Shown piece after piece: positions 44,846 to 56,945 of a DNA stretch of 64,000 nucleotides. A program made the position numbers and the translations under genes. The notes under the pieces were generated by a model that was not told where the DNA came from, did not search any database, and saw nothing but the letters and a program-made list of their open reading frames with translations. This DNA is from Acheta domesticus (Eukaryota > Arthropoda > Insecta > Orthoptera > Gryllidae). Numbering within the stretch: the first letter of the stretch is position 1; the number at the start of each line of letters is the position of its first letter. The stretch spans positions 3,719,217-3,783,216 of the forward strand of contig JAHLJT010009355.1 of NCBI GenBank assembly GCA_031308135.1, read 5' to 3'.

Positions 44846-45382
44846 GGTGTCCGGGGAGGAAACGTCGAAACTTCGACAATAAGCTCTTAAGACCATTCTA
44901 AGCATATTTTGTCTAATAAACTACGTGGATATTCCGAATGGTTGAGCCGCAATAAGCACTCAAAAGTTGGTTTGAAAAATTTATTTATAAGTAACAATTT
45001 GCATTATATAAGCACTTCAGAAACATATAAATTGTTTATTATTTACAAAAGAAATGAATATATTTGATCGGAAAGAAAAACTAAGCGAAACATAAAAAAG
45101 CACTCAATTTACACAATTCGACTGCTTTTTTTATTTCTCACTTACTTTTTCTATCTGAGCAAGTATGCTAATTTATTTTGTAAATAAATTTACATGTTTC
45201 TGGATTGTTTCTATGCTTCTATAATGCAAATTTTTGCCTAGAAATAATTTTTTCATACCAACTTGTGAGTGCTCATTGCGGCTCAACCATTCGGAATATC
45301 CACGTAGTTTATTAGACAAAATATGCTTAGAATTGTCTTAAGAGCTTATTGTCGAAGTTTCGACGTTTCCTCCTCGGACACC
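44846..45382. mobile_element. 537-bp inverted-repeat element
   Basis: The ends GGTGTCCGGGGAGGAAACGT (44846) and, inverted, GGTGTCCGAGGAGGAAACGT (from 45382) begin arms of about 200 bp. The outer 130 bp are over 90 percent identical by eye, including the block TAAACTACGTGGATATTCCG. The inner loop is AT-rich and non-coding. The right end abuts a TATG microsatellite, which hides any target duplication. Confidence 0.9.
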
Positions 45383-45461
45383 ATGTATGTATGTATGTAT
45401 GTATGTGTGTATGTATGTGTGTATGTATGTATGTATGTATGTATGTATGTATGTATGTATG

Positions 45462-45511
<50 letters not shown>
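45383..45511. repeat. (TATG)n then (TA)n compound microsatellite
   Basis: About 85 bp of TATG units with two TGTG variants, running into about 44 bp of TA. Confidence 0.97.
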
Positions 45512-45517
<6 letters not shown>

Positions 45518-47040
45518 TAGGAAGAAATTATTTTCGTATTTGCTCGTAAACTGTTGTCGTGAGTGTGGCTTTACAAAAATTAATAAATAAATGAAGGAAA
45601 AGACATTTTCTTGAACACTTCCTGATATGAGAAATGCGCATTGCTAGCAATCGGATGACCTAAAACTATTATGGAGGAACGCTTTGTAAATATTGTGGCT
45701 CCGTTCTCGGGTACATTATCTCGTATTTACATCTACACGGAAGAGTGACGTCATGCTCTCGTTAGCTCCTCAATTGCTTGGCGTGCGATAAGTCCGGGTG
45801 CAGAAACCATAGAGGCTGGTGCAGAAAAACGCGCCGGCGCCGCCGAACGCCAAAGCAGACAGTAAACTGTAACCTTTCAACTTCAAGTGGAGACCACACA
45901 ATTTCACATTGGGAATAAACACATTCAAAATGAGAACAATCACTTCCAAATTGAGAATTAACAGGTTGAAACCGGAAAGTAAATAAAAACAGGGTCACAA
46001 CCGTTTGGGAATATTATCTGCCTGATAATTTAAGAGATGTGGCACATGTTCGTATCATTTTCTTTTATTTACATCACAGTTCATTTTTAGGGCTCTCTAC
46101 GAAAGTCTTATCGTAAACATTACGCCATCTGAATGCTGACGCAAACTTTCAGTAGAAACAATAACTTTATGCTGATTTTCAAATTTACAATTCAGTTGAG
46201 TTTATGAAAGTTCCAAATGATTATAGACAGTCGTAATGACAATTTCGTAATGACAGTCACAATTTACAAGAGACCGTCTGTAGTTCAACTTGTTACGATT
46301 CAGTTCTTTTAATATAATTCTGGGATTTTCCTCTATGTACTGAACCATCAAATCCCTGTGTTCACTCGTCTTCGTCCACCGCGTTGTCGTGGTATTTCAT
46401 CTAGACTTATTATCCACCGATACGCAGTTGATCTCTTCACTCCAATGTATTAGCGAGCTCTGTCCAGTCTCCGTTATTATTATATACTGCACAAATTTGT
46501 ATTTTGTTCCTCTCAGCTTCCTTTTTCTTTACGTAAATCATTATAAGGTATTTTACCTTACCCATATACGGCAAAATATTGGTTAGATTTGTTAACAACA
46601 AATGAAACTAGCCAATTCAACTTTGTTGGTTGTTTTTTCTGAAATTACATTTGTTTACTTTCTTTACTGCAATCTTTTTCACATTAAGTCAGTGTACAGT
46701 GTGCCAACGTTGCATCGTGGTTCTTAGAATGTTAAAAATCGATAGTTTCTATTAGTCTGTGCTTCGTATCACACTCCTTATCTAGTAAGCCGCGAGCGTA
46801 CCTTTCTACGAGAATTTCAGATTTCACGGTTATACTGGTAGAAATAAACAGGAAGAAACAAGTCAGCACTTCCCCGCATGTCATGAACAAATGTCAATTT
46901 CAGCAGAGTTTATGGATTAACGAAACAGTGTTTGATGTTCCCTATACGGTATAATGACGAAAGAAAGATAAAAAAGTGCACGTTTACTGTTGAGTCGGAG
47001 GTGAAATACTGTAGCGGTACGCTATTTTTAATATTTTTTA
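45512..47040. other. Intergenic: no feature seen
   Basis: AT-rich sequence with no supported frame or repeat. Confidence 0.45.
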
Positions 47041-47055
47041 AATTTCACAAATAAC

Positions 47056-48556
47056 TGTCGATGTGAGGCGTCCACCTCCCGCCGCCGCCAGCCGGGTCGG
47101 CGCGCCCCCTCCGCTAATGGAAGGGATGACAGCACGCGCCCCTCTAAAAGTTTATGGCCATCGTCCGCGAGTCGACCCTCATCCCGTCACGCACCCGGGC
47201 GCCGAAGAAGAGATTAGAGACGTGTGCTGATCCCGCCGTTCCGGGTATCATGCGCACTAAGTACCCAGACCGTCCTTCGCAGTTTTCTCCAGGGGTCCCA
47301 ACGGACATTCCGCGTACCCTTTACTGACCTACTTCCGAAGTCAGACGGAGAGCGTTTTCCAGACAGAGATAGGGCTACGGAAAATTCCTAGAATCACCGG
47401 ACCTGATTGGCCGAGGACAAAATTACGGCGTAGTAGCACTTAGCCAATCAGGGGCAAAATTCCGTGGGGTGGGAGCGATTTTGGGGCACTTTTGAATTTT
47501 CGGGGTGGCGGAACGAGGGGACCTCCACGCTAGCGGCGTAGGGGAGAAGATCACTTCTTCTTGTTCGATTGAGCTGGGGGGGGGCGAGCGCCGCGGAGTG
47601 AGTAACAGCTCCGACGCCGCGTTCAAACACTACGGGTACTCGACTTGTCTTGGGTGGCGAGCGCCGCGGAGTAAGTGATAGCTCCGGCGCCGCGTTCGAG
47701 GGAGAATTATTATTTTGGGACTTAGTTCGTGGACACTGAGCTCTGCCGTGGGCAGTGACCGGTGACTAGTTTTCTCCGAGATTCGTGATCGTGAAAACTC
47801 CAGAGAACTTTCCGTAAGAACTGCTAATTTGTGTGAACGGAATTCGCGATCATTCACGATCCGGGCCAGCTGACCGTCGCCGCCGCCGCCGTCACCGCCG
47901 CAGCCGCTGTCGCCGCCGCCGCTCCTTTGGTAGCTATTGTGGAAGGACGTTTCTCGGCCTGGCAGGGCCATCTCAGCCGCCGACCCAGACGGAGAGAAGC
48001 CGCGACCCCCGCCGCCGACGCCGAGGGCCGCCTACACGCCGCCCCATTCAGGCATAAACTTCGGTCAACGACCGCCAAAGAACTATTGTGCATTGCTGTG
48101 CCGCGCTTAGGCACTTGTTTCCTCATTATTGTCAGCCAGAAGGCGAATGGCCTAGAGTTTGTTGGGGCCTGTAAAGGAATTTGATTGTAATTCTCGTTCT
48201 TTCTCTCTTTTTTTAGATTTAAGTTTTATCTCATTTTTTCTTTCGTTTCTAACTGAGCTCATCAGGTAGGGCCTTTCTTAACTCTTTGAATCACTGTAAC
48301 TTCCCCGGCCTATTATTAGGCGGGAATAAACCTTTTTATTTGCTTTACCAACCACTGAATTGTTTCTGTAGTTAGCAAACGCCTTACGACTCCTTCCATC
48401 CGAGTTAGATTCTAAGCAGGTGACAAAGTTGGCCGACTGAGCTAGGCCCGGGCCGCCCTCGCTGACTTCGGCGCACACCCACGCCGCCGGAGCTCGACGC
48501 TGTGGTTGACAATCGACGCCACCGTGTGGCTCGATAACGAACCTAGGGTGTGACAA
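47056..48556 (+). other. GC-rich promoter-like block, possible solo LTR
   Basis: The block is CpG-rich with CCAAT boxes in both orientations (ATTGG at 47406, CCAAT at 47443). A 43-bp segment is duplicated at 47584-47626 and 47657-47699 (share GCGAGCGCCGCGGAGT), followed by CCG runs. A polyadenylation-type AATAAA follows (about 48326). The order of promoter boxes, GC-rich leader and AATAAA, with an end at GTGTGACA (48556), resembles a long terminal repeat, but no target duplication was found. A host CpG promoter is the alternative. Confidence 0.3.
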
Positions 48557-48692
48557 TACAAAACTTCAAAAAGGGTCACACTGCTGAGAGATCAGAGGTT
48601 TTAATTTGAAAATCCGGAACGAACGAATCTGTTACTTGCCATTGTTTTAATACGCCCTGCTTTTGTCCTACATTTGACAGTCATTTGTCCTT

Positions 48693-49332
48693 CTTTACAT
48701 CCATTCTCATCTGGTAATCCCAGTCTTTACATCGATTCTCATCTACTAACCCTAGTCTTTACATCCATTCTCACATGGTAACCCTAGTCTTTACATTCAT
48801 TCTCATCTGCTAACCCTAGTCTTTACATCCATTCTCATCTGGTATCCCTAGTCTTTACATCCATTCTCATCTGGTATCCCTAGTCTTTACATCCATTCTC
48901 ATCTGCTAACCCTAGTCTTTACATCCATTCTCATCTGGTAACCCTAGTCTTTACATCCATTCTCATCTAGTAACCCTAGTCTTCACATCCATTCTCATCT
49001 GGTAACCCTAGTCTTTACATCCATTCTCATCTGCTAACCCTAGTCTTTACATCCATTCTCATCTAGTAACCCTAGTCTTTACATCCATTCTCATCTGGTA
49101 TCCCTAGTCTTTACATCCATTCTCATCTGGTATCCCTAGTCTTTACATCCATTCTCATCTGGTAACCCTAGTCTTTACATCCATTCTCATCTGGTAACCG
49201 TAGTCTTTACATCCATTCTCATCTGGTATCCCTAGTCTTTACATCGATTCTCATCTAGTAACCCTAGTCTTTACATCGATTCTCATCTGGTAACCCTAGT
49301 TTTTACATCGATTCTCATCTGGTAACCCTAAT
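48693..49332. repeat. 32-bp minisatellite, 20 copies
   Basis: Twenty contiguous units with the pattern CTTTACATCCATTCTCATCT plus GGTAACCCTAGT, 32 bp each, 640 bp in total. Variation is concentrated in a few positions (GG/GC/AG before TAACC, TATCC for TAACC, CGATT for CCATT). There are no insertions or deletions across the array. Confidence 0.97.
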
Positions 49333-49675
49333 CTTGGCGAGCAGGGTGGGGCGAGGAGCGTCTAAATCAGGGGTGACCAACTTGCAAGACCTCGAGGGCC
49401 AAGACCTTTAATATGGTTGCGGGTCGAATTTTCATTACTTGGGCGATCCACAACTGACGTTCCTATTTTGTTGATCTCGGCACTTTAGGCGGTTGCTCAG
49501 AAACGGGGCAGGGGAGAACGTGATATCAGGTCGCAGCATGCAAAACGCAGTGAAACGCATCGGGATGGTTTTTAATATCTGAATTACTAGAAAAAATTCT
49601 GAAATATAAACGTGACATTCGAGGGCGCTAGGTGGATGCGAGGGACTTGCCAGTTGGGCGCCGTGGTCGGTGGGC

Positions 49676-49712
49676 GGCGCGGGGCGGGGCGGGGCGGGGC
49701 GGGGCGGGGCGG
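49676..49712. repeat. (GGGGC)n tract
   Basis: Six to seven GGGGC units in a CpG-rich block (49610-49910). The G-runs could form G-quadruplex structure. Confidence 0.9.
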
Positions 49713-50452
49713 GCGAGTGGGCGGTCGCCTTGAGAGGTCGCCCGCAGGAATGCGAAATCGCCGCTGCTTTCACTGGCGGCGGCGCGCAGCGGCGTTTCGC
49801 GCATTCCCCGCTGCGCCGCGCTGGCGTTGCGTAAGCGCCTCCGGAGGCGTCGCACGGGAGGCAGCCCGCGCGGCAATGACCTCCGCCCGCCACGGGACAC
49901 CGCCTCCTCTTACGTGCATACACTGCAATATCTTCTTCTTCTTCCTTTGCCCCTTATTTTAGGCAGCCTAATACTATCGTTGGAAACCAAAAGGTTAATA
50001 AGAAGCCATATTTTAAATTTCCAAAGTTATTGAAATATGTGTTTATATGTTCTTATGAATCATTACTATCTCTCGACGTTTCGAAGAGCACTTCTCCTCT
50101 TCTTCAGGAGTCTTAACACCTACGTCATTCCTCCTTAAATTCTATTGGTAATTTTTACAAATAATTACATTTTGTAAAGAAACAAAGACAATCTCCGTGG
50201 TTGTCAAATTGAAAATATAGCGTTTTATTAACCTTTTGATTTTCAAACGATAGTATTAGACTGTCTAAAATACAACTGGGCAAAGAAATATTATTAAAAC
50301 ACAAAGACAGAAGATATATGAATATTTGAAGATTCGCAATTATAATCACAATTATTGGTTGTGTTTTAAAACACAACCAGCAGCCACGGACATCACTGTT
50401 ATCGATGCCCAGATTTCTTTGTGATTATTTTTGGGGGTTTGTCAAGGATGTC

Positions 50453-50473
50453 TCAATAATAATAATAATAATA

Positions 50474-50506
<33 letters not shown>

Positions 50507-50508
50507 TT
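50453..50508. repeat. (AAT)n(ATT)n palindromic microsatellite
   Basis: AAT units switch to ATT units near the middle, so the tract is self-complementary. Confidence 0.95.
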
Positions 50509-50758
50509 AACAAAATATCGATTACGTTTTGTGGCAAAAACAAACGACTGACGAAACTGGATAAACTTGATAAATATCTACTGTAGATAACTTACGATAG
50601 AGACGAAAATATTTGTTTAAAATAAAATTTTACTAACAGCGAACCACGTGTTTTACTTTCGACCGCGAAGTCGCCGTGTGTGGACAACAGACGATGAGAT
50701 GGCGCAGAGGTGTTGCGAAATCACAATCGGTCTCGTGCTCAAGACGTCAATCTTAGGG

Positions 50759-50994
50759 TGGCTCCACATATTCGGCATTCGCCCAGCAGCGAGCTTCTGC
50801 TCGCTCAATCCCGACCGGCTGATGATTTCGGCGAATGTTCGCTCCTTTTGATGTGTCCAAAAGACCGACACGCGGAGGGTAGGGCGAGCGCCGAATGCTC
50901 GTCGCTCGGCAAATAGCAAGCGACCCCTCCACACTACTCGGGATTTCAGCGAGAGGTTGCTCGCTGTTCGCCGAATAGCGAATGTGTGGATCCA
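50759..50994. mobile_element. Small inverted-repeat element (about 236 bp)
   Basis: The left end TGGCTCCACATATTCGGCAT and the right end, inverted, TGGATCCACACATTCGCTAT form imperfect inverted repeats of about 38 bp. The inner part is rich in GCGAGC and TTCGGCGAA repeats in both orientations. Non-coding, MITE-like; superfamily unassigned. Confidence 0.65.
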
Positions 50995-51028
50995 TGCACC
51001 TCAATGGAAGAGGTGGTGGAGCTAGTAC

Positions 51029-52265
51029 AGGTCCATCAAGCTGGCCCGCCCACCATAGCAGAATCAAACCAAACTAGTACCAGAATTTCTAACTATTTTA
51101 TTACTAATTTATTACCGCAAACCCGATTTTTTTACCACTCATTTTCACCCAAAAAACGGGTGGCGGGCCAGCTTGATATCAAGCTGGCCCGCCCACCATA
51201 GCAGAATCAAACCAAACTAGTGCCATAATTTTTAACTATTTTATTACTAATTTATTACCGCAAAACTAATTTTTTTACCACCCGTCTTCACCCCAAAACA
51301 GGGGGTGGCGGGCCAGCTTGATATCAAGCTGGCCCGCCCACCATAGCAGAATCAAACCAAACTAGTGCCATAATTTTTAACTATTTTATTACTAATTTAT
51401 TACCGCAAAACTAATTTTTTTACCACCCGTCTTCACCCCAAAACAGGGGATGGCGGGCCAGCTTGATATCAAGCTGGCCCGCCCACCATAGCAGAATCGA
51501 ACCAAACTAGTGCCATAATTTTTAACTATTTTATTACTAATTTATCACCGCAAAACTAATTTTTTTACCACCCGTCTTCACCCCAAAACAGGGGGTGGCG
51601 GGCCAGCTTGATATCAAGCTGGCCCGCCCACCATAGCAGAATCGAACCAAACTAGTGCCATAATTTTTAACTATTTTATTACTAATTTATTACCGCAAAA
51701 CTATTTTTTTTACCACTCGTCTTCACCCCGAAACAGGGGGTGGCGGGCCAGCTTGATATCAAGCTGGCCCGCCCACCATAGCAGAATCAAACCAAACTAG
51801 TGCCATAATTTTTAACTATTTTATTACTAATTTATCACCGCAAAACTAATTTTTTTACCACCCGTCTTCACCCCAAAACAGGGGGTGGCGGGCCAGCTTG
51901 ATATCAAGCTGGCCCGCCCACCATAGCAGAATCGAACCAAACTAGTGCCATAATTTTTAACTATTTTATTACTAATTTATTACCGCAAAACTAATTTTTT
52001 TACCACTCGTCTTCACCCCGAAACAGGGGGTGGCGGGCCAGCTTGATATCAAGCTGGCCCGCCCACCATAGCAGAATCAAACCAAACTAGTGCCATAATT
52101 TTTAACTATTTTATTACTAATTTATTACCGCAAAACTAATTTTCTTACCATTCATCTGCACCCAAAAATATAATTTTTAACTATTTGGTTACTAATTTAT
52201 TAGTCATGAGGGCGGCGAGCCCGCCCTCTCCCTTATAGCGTCCGGCTCTAACAGTCTTGCTGGTT
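51029..52265 (+). mobile_element. Element with eight internal 145-bp units joined by palindromes
   Basis: The 5' end is AGGTCCATCAAGCTGGCCCG. It is followed by eight units of 145 bp (GATATC centres at 51175, 51320, 51465, 51610, 51755, 51900 and 52045), then a unique tail. The tail has the hairpin GAGGGCGG/CCGCCCTC (52207-52227) and ends CTAACAGTCTTGCTGGTTT. Each unit junction is a palindrome of over 30 bp centred on GATATC. First and last units are distinct variants. The same ends and variants occur in the inverted copy at 59589-59956, which proves the boundaries. A Helitron-related element with internal tandem repeats is one possibility; no protein is encoded. Confidence 0.92.
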
Positions 52266-54887
52266 TTTCCAAAGCCTGCCCGAGGGTTAAATACCCGGCG
52301 GGTCTTGGCTATTTTTGCCTGGGGCAGGTATTACCAAAGCTTTGCAAATGGAATTATACTCGTAGATAATTCACCAATGGTTTTGGTATAACTAAAATTA
52401 TTTATGGTCGTTGATGTTCAGTTACTGGTCTAAAATGTCCAATAATTGCAAATCGAGACTGCCGTTGGAAACATTAAATAAACTTTGTAATTTCCAGATA
52501 TCTCGAAGATTCTGGCATGCGATGAAGGATTCATTCGTTGGTTTTGTTTTGTTCTCCTTACGAAGTTCATCGTAAGTAGAGAAAGTTATGCAATCGTGCG
52601 CCGGAAAACGTAGAATTTTCCGCAGAAACACTCTTATTTAAATAAAAGTTTATTAATTTCAAACATTACGTTGTGTACGTTGGATTTCCACATCTCCTGA
52701 ATCATCCTGACGGTAAAGTATTGTATGAAGAAAAACAGGTGTTAACCTTAATAAAAGAAGAAGAAGACGTTGTGTACAATGATGAAACGGAGATCCTGTA
52801 ATTGGAAATCTAATACATCTACCGAGTATTATTTTCTGTGCGTACTTCACGAAGAGAACTTACCAAGTAAACTATCCAATTTAAAATGCGTAATATAAAG
52901 AAAGTTATGTAATTCCGCCACAAAAAAACGGGAATTTTTTGACACAAAAACTCGTATTGTGATTCGGAAAAAGTGGACAAATCCTATTACAATATGTAGT
53001 AGTTTACTTTCTCTAACATGTCTTATAGTGAGATTTCGAGAATTGCGGTTTCTTAATATGTTTTTTACTTCCTTGAATACGTATATATGTGTATACGGAG
53101 TATTATACGTAGAATACAGAAAATGATGCTGCGGAATATCAATTTCGAGATCTAAACGGAAATAGAGGTTTTGGACCTTCCTGATACCGAAAAAGTATTT
53201 TTTTTTTTCAATACGTCCGTCCATCCGTCCGTCCGTCTGTCTGTGAATTGAAGAATAATTTTAATAATAATAGTAATAGTAACAACAACAAACATTTGTT
53301 CTATTAATCTGGAATTATTAGTTTATTAATATTTATTTACAACAGCAAGAAAAACTGTACATTTCTGGAGCATATTTGTTGTGAAACTAAAACAAGGAAA
53401 GTGTATTACAAAATCTATCTGAATGTATACTTCATTTGGCAAGCTTATTTCACTTTTAAACAGTTTACTAGGAATTCACTGTTCTTGTCAATACAATTTT
53501 CTTTCGACGCCAAACAAGCAGGCGCGTGCCTTTCTCTTTAAACTCGTGGTCTGGACGGTCACAAGAGTATTTGTGTTGAAAAATCGCCGATTTACACTGC
53601 CCCATCACAATAATTTGTCTTTACTATGTACGTATTAATGCGAGAAAATAAAAATATCTGATATGTGTAACGCAGATATTTTGTTTTCATGTGCAACATG
53701 GTCTTCAATTAGCTTTTGAGTTCATTTCTATAAAGCGATTTTTTTTAAATTATACTTAGAATTTCTTGTTGTACTTTCTAAATTATGTAATGTGCTGAGC
53801 AATTGAATATTCCTGTCTTCTTTTTCTGAAGCAATCCTTTACAGGTCCATTGGAGCGTCTTAGAAATATTAGTGTATGAATGAATGCTGTAAAAGGCACT
53901 TGGTGCCTGATCCGCTCCTTCCGTTTCGGCTAGGGGGAGGGTCATAGAATTCACCCCCAGGTAAACAGCTTGCCTCCGCCGGGAAAATCCCACTCCTTCA
54001 GAGTGGACGGTGCAGGCATTCCCTTCCAATCGGCTGCGGGGCTAAGTTATGGAATTCACTCTCGTTTCCCGAAATATTTTTTTTTATCCGCCTAAATAAT
54101 TTAAATTCGTTTCTTACTTTTAGATCATACACTTTAAAAAATATTATTATTACTGCTATTTTATTGTTAAAAACATATATGGCTAGTTAATGAAATACGT
54201 TCTTTAGTGACAGATTTTGTGACAGAAATGTAATATACGGTTTTTTGAGCATTTTCGCATAATTTGCTTGAAATATACAGGTCATTTGGAATTTTTTTAA
54301 ACAATTTTTTTCTGAAAAACAGCACCACTTTTTTCTTCAACTTTTCTCCTCGTATGCATTACGTATATACGTGTGAATTTCTGTGAATTGTCTCATTGTT
54401 GGGACATGAATTAGCTGTGTAAAATGCACTATTAATTGTCGAATTTGTGTTCATATTTGTTTGAAAATTATTAGTTTTCACACCTAATGTTCTATAACTT
54501 GTAATTAGTTTTACAAAAAAAGATGACATATGTTAATAAGGAGAGAAACTTCCGTAGAATTGTATGACGCAGCCATTACTAAAGGCGAGAAAGTATGTAC
54601 TGTTTAAACAGCTGAAGTTTTTTCTCGTAACACTTTTGTAATCCATGGTTCGACACAGTTATGCAAGGAAATGGTTAGAGTGTTATTTTTCCTCTTAAAA
54701 CGATATAATGACGTCCTCGCCAAATTAAAAACGAAAATGTATGTTGTATTGATTGTTTACGGAGAGTTCTAAGCAAGGTGCCAAATATGATGGTAAATAT
54801 TTCCCCCAAATATTATTGAACCGTGAGCAAAATCTTGTAATTTCACGAAAGAGTCAAATTGGCCCGAAAAATTTGTTTTTGCCCTAA
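52266..54887. other. Intergenic: no supported gene
   Basis: AT-rich sequence with a short (GTCC)n tract at 53214-53236. A moderately GC-rich block at 53880-54060 may be an old repeat I cannot name. Confidence 0.4.
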
Positions 54888-54993
54888 ATCATAAATTAGT
54901 TTTGCGGTAATAAATTAGTAATAAAATATTTAAAAATTCTGGTACTTGTTTGGTTTGATTCTGCTACAGGGGGCGGGCCAGCTTGATGGACCT
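54888..54993 (-). mobile_element. Truncated copy of the 145-bp-unit element (5' end only)
   Basis: On the minus strand it starts AGGTCCATCAAGCTGGCCCG, the same 5' end as at 51029, and continues about 100 bp into the first unit. It then stops, so it is truncated. Confidence 0.88.
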
Positions 54994-55029
54994 TTTTTAA
55001 AAAGAACGGTAAGGAAGACTGTGGGGGTT

Positions 55030-55690
55030 TAATATTCCAGTGTTATCGCACGGGTACGCGGAAGTAGTAGGAAAAAACTTGTGCTATGGCATAACACAAA
55101 GAACAAACTTTTTAAATTAGCTAAAGTAAAATAGCTTGAAATAAATGAACAACAAAAATCAAAAAGCCTACAAAACTGGGTGAATTAATTTAAAAATCAA
55201 CCAAATTTAGAATTATATAAAGAATAGCGCAAGTCGCTCGATAACTGCTAATATCAACAATCCAGAGGCACGATTTAAATGATGGTGGTATCTAGAAGTC
55301 TATATCAATGACCAGCTGTAAACTTGTATTGTAAGTATTACACCGTTTGATATTAAACCAAAGGTGTCGTTTCGTTAAGATGTTCAATATGCAAACATCG
55401 TTTGAGCAACATTCCCTTGTACCGAAGTGAAGTCTAACCCTACTGAATTGTTTCTAATGGTAAATAACGGTATTTTTTATTCAAATGTGAGAATATGTTT
55501 ATGATTTTTGTCTCGGAATATCTTTTCTTGAGGTACGTAAGAACGCAGAAAATAAATTTGTTTGGAACATCAATTGCATTGTTTTTACTTTTGTTTAATA
55601 CTCTGTAAAAGCATATTAGAAGTTTCATTTATGAACACAAAGAAATAAACACGTTTCATTAGCAACTTTCCTTCTTAAGTGGGGTTGTGG
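55030..55690 (+). mobile_element. Helitron-like repeat, relative of the 8-kb segments
   Basis: CGCACGGGTACGCGGAAGTA, then AACTTGTGCTATGGCA and following sequence, parallels 8203-8340. The part at 55500-55680 (CTTGAGGTACGTAAGAACGC and on) parallels 8380-8420 and 8740-8820. It has no hairpin with CTAG of its own and is a diverged partial copy. Confidence 0.6.
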
Positions 55691-56639
55691 GGTCTTTTTC
55701 GATACCAGTCAAACTGTACACCGCTGGCGTTTCTTTGAAAACCCTTTCTTTGTTAATCCCTTCTGTATAGCTTTCACTTTTGTCGTCGTTGACTCACAGG
55801 CTACTTCACGAACTGGGAGGAACTATTTTTGTTGCCCTAAATAGCTGGAGACGGAAATGGTATCCTAAAAGACAAGACTCCAGGTGTGTTCTTGCAGCCG
55901 CTTTCAATATTACCTGCGCCATGTCGGTTGATCTTTTCAGGTTCACAGATTCCGTACACTGTTATGTACTGTATAGTACGAGAACAACATTTAAGGAGTA
56001 TAGCCCTATTGAACGCTTCGAATTTAAGACTAGCAAATAGCCGTCTTCCAAAAGAACTCTGGATGGCAATTTCCCGGATTTGACTAAATCTCTACCAGAC
56101 AAGGAAAGTGCCCTCGGAGAGTCGAAAAGAAAGGGACGTTTATTGTGTACTCGTTCAAATAAAGAAAAAGACAAACTAGTATGAGTGTGTTAGTTGTAAT
56201 CGCCCAGTTTGCCTGCCATGTCGATGCGTTATTTGCAAAGAATATGGTGATTAGAAACTTTTAAATTAAATTAATTATGATAACCAGATGATCAGTTTGT
56301 TAACAAATGTATAATTATTCTTATGTGATGCATGAGTGTGATCAGTATTATTAAGTGTTATCATTGAGTATTTTTCATTTCATTATTAAATAACACTATA
56401 TTATTCTCAGCAGCAATTTTTCTTTTAATAATTTAATGAATTTTTATGAAATATTTTCCGAGAATTTTTGACCCAGTTCTTCATTATTATCCTTATTATT
56501 CACTACTCATACAAATTCAAAAGTATACAAATAATAAAGAGCTTAGTTTCATCCACATTTGGTAGTATTATTTTCGACCCCACAACTCCACTTACGACCT
56601 AGAATTTTCACCACGCCAGTTGAGGGTTAGTATGGTAAT

Positions 56640-56697
56640 GGAAGAATAGAGAAAGAGTATGCTTTAGCATGCGAGAGTTCTCGCACAGATATGCTAG
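56640..56697 (+). mobile_element. Helitron-like 3' end (hairpin then CTAG)
   Basis: The perfect hairpin GCGAGAGTTCTCGC (56671-56684) is followed eight bases later by CTAG (56693-56696) and T. It is the same terminal structure as at 8861-8886. Confidence 0.65.
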
Positions 56698-56702
56698 TTT
56701 TA

Positions 56703-56945
56703 TTACTAATTTAATTACTGCAAAACCAATTTTTTGCCGCTAGTCAAAACGGGTGCTTGTCATGAAGTTGGTCTGCCCACCATTGCAAATTCAAAAGATT
56801 GAGCATTTTAGCAGTTTATTACTAATTAATTTCCTCAAAACAATTTTTTGCCTTCGATCTTCATCCCTTAACATGAAGTTTTCCCCAATATTTATTCTAA
56901 GATGGGCCACTATAACAGAATCAAGCGAAACTCGTGTCAATTAGT
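56703..56945 (+). mobile_element. Old, diverged copy of the 145-bp-unit element
   Basis: TTATTACTAATTTAATTACTG, CAAAACCAATTTTTTGCC, a degraded palindrome (GTCATGAAGTTGGTCTGCCC) and AATCAAGCGAAACTCGTG follow the order of the 145-bp unit, about two units at low identity. It directly follows the Helitron-like 3' end. Confidence 0.65.

Noticed and set aside
48693..49332. CRISPR-like regular array
   Set aside because: The 32-bp units are contiguous with no unique spacers, and the DNA is animal. It is a minisatellite.
49366..49420. hAT element starting at CAGGGGTGACCAACTTG
   Set aside because: Only one end is visible; no matching inverted end was found downstream.
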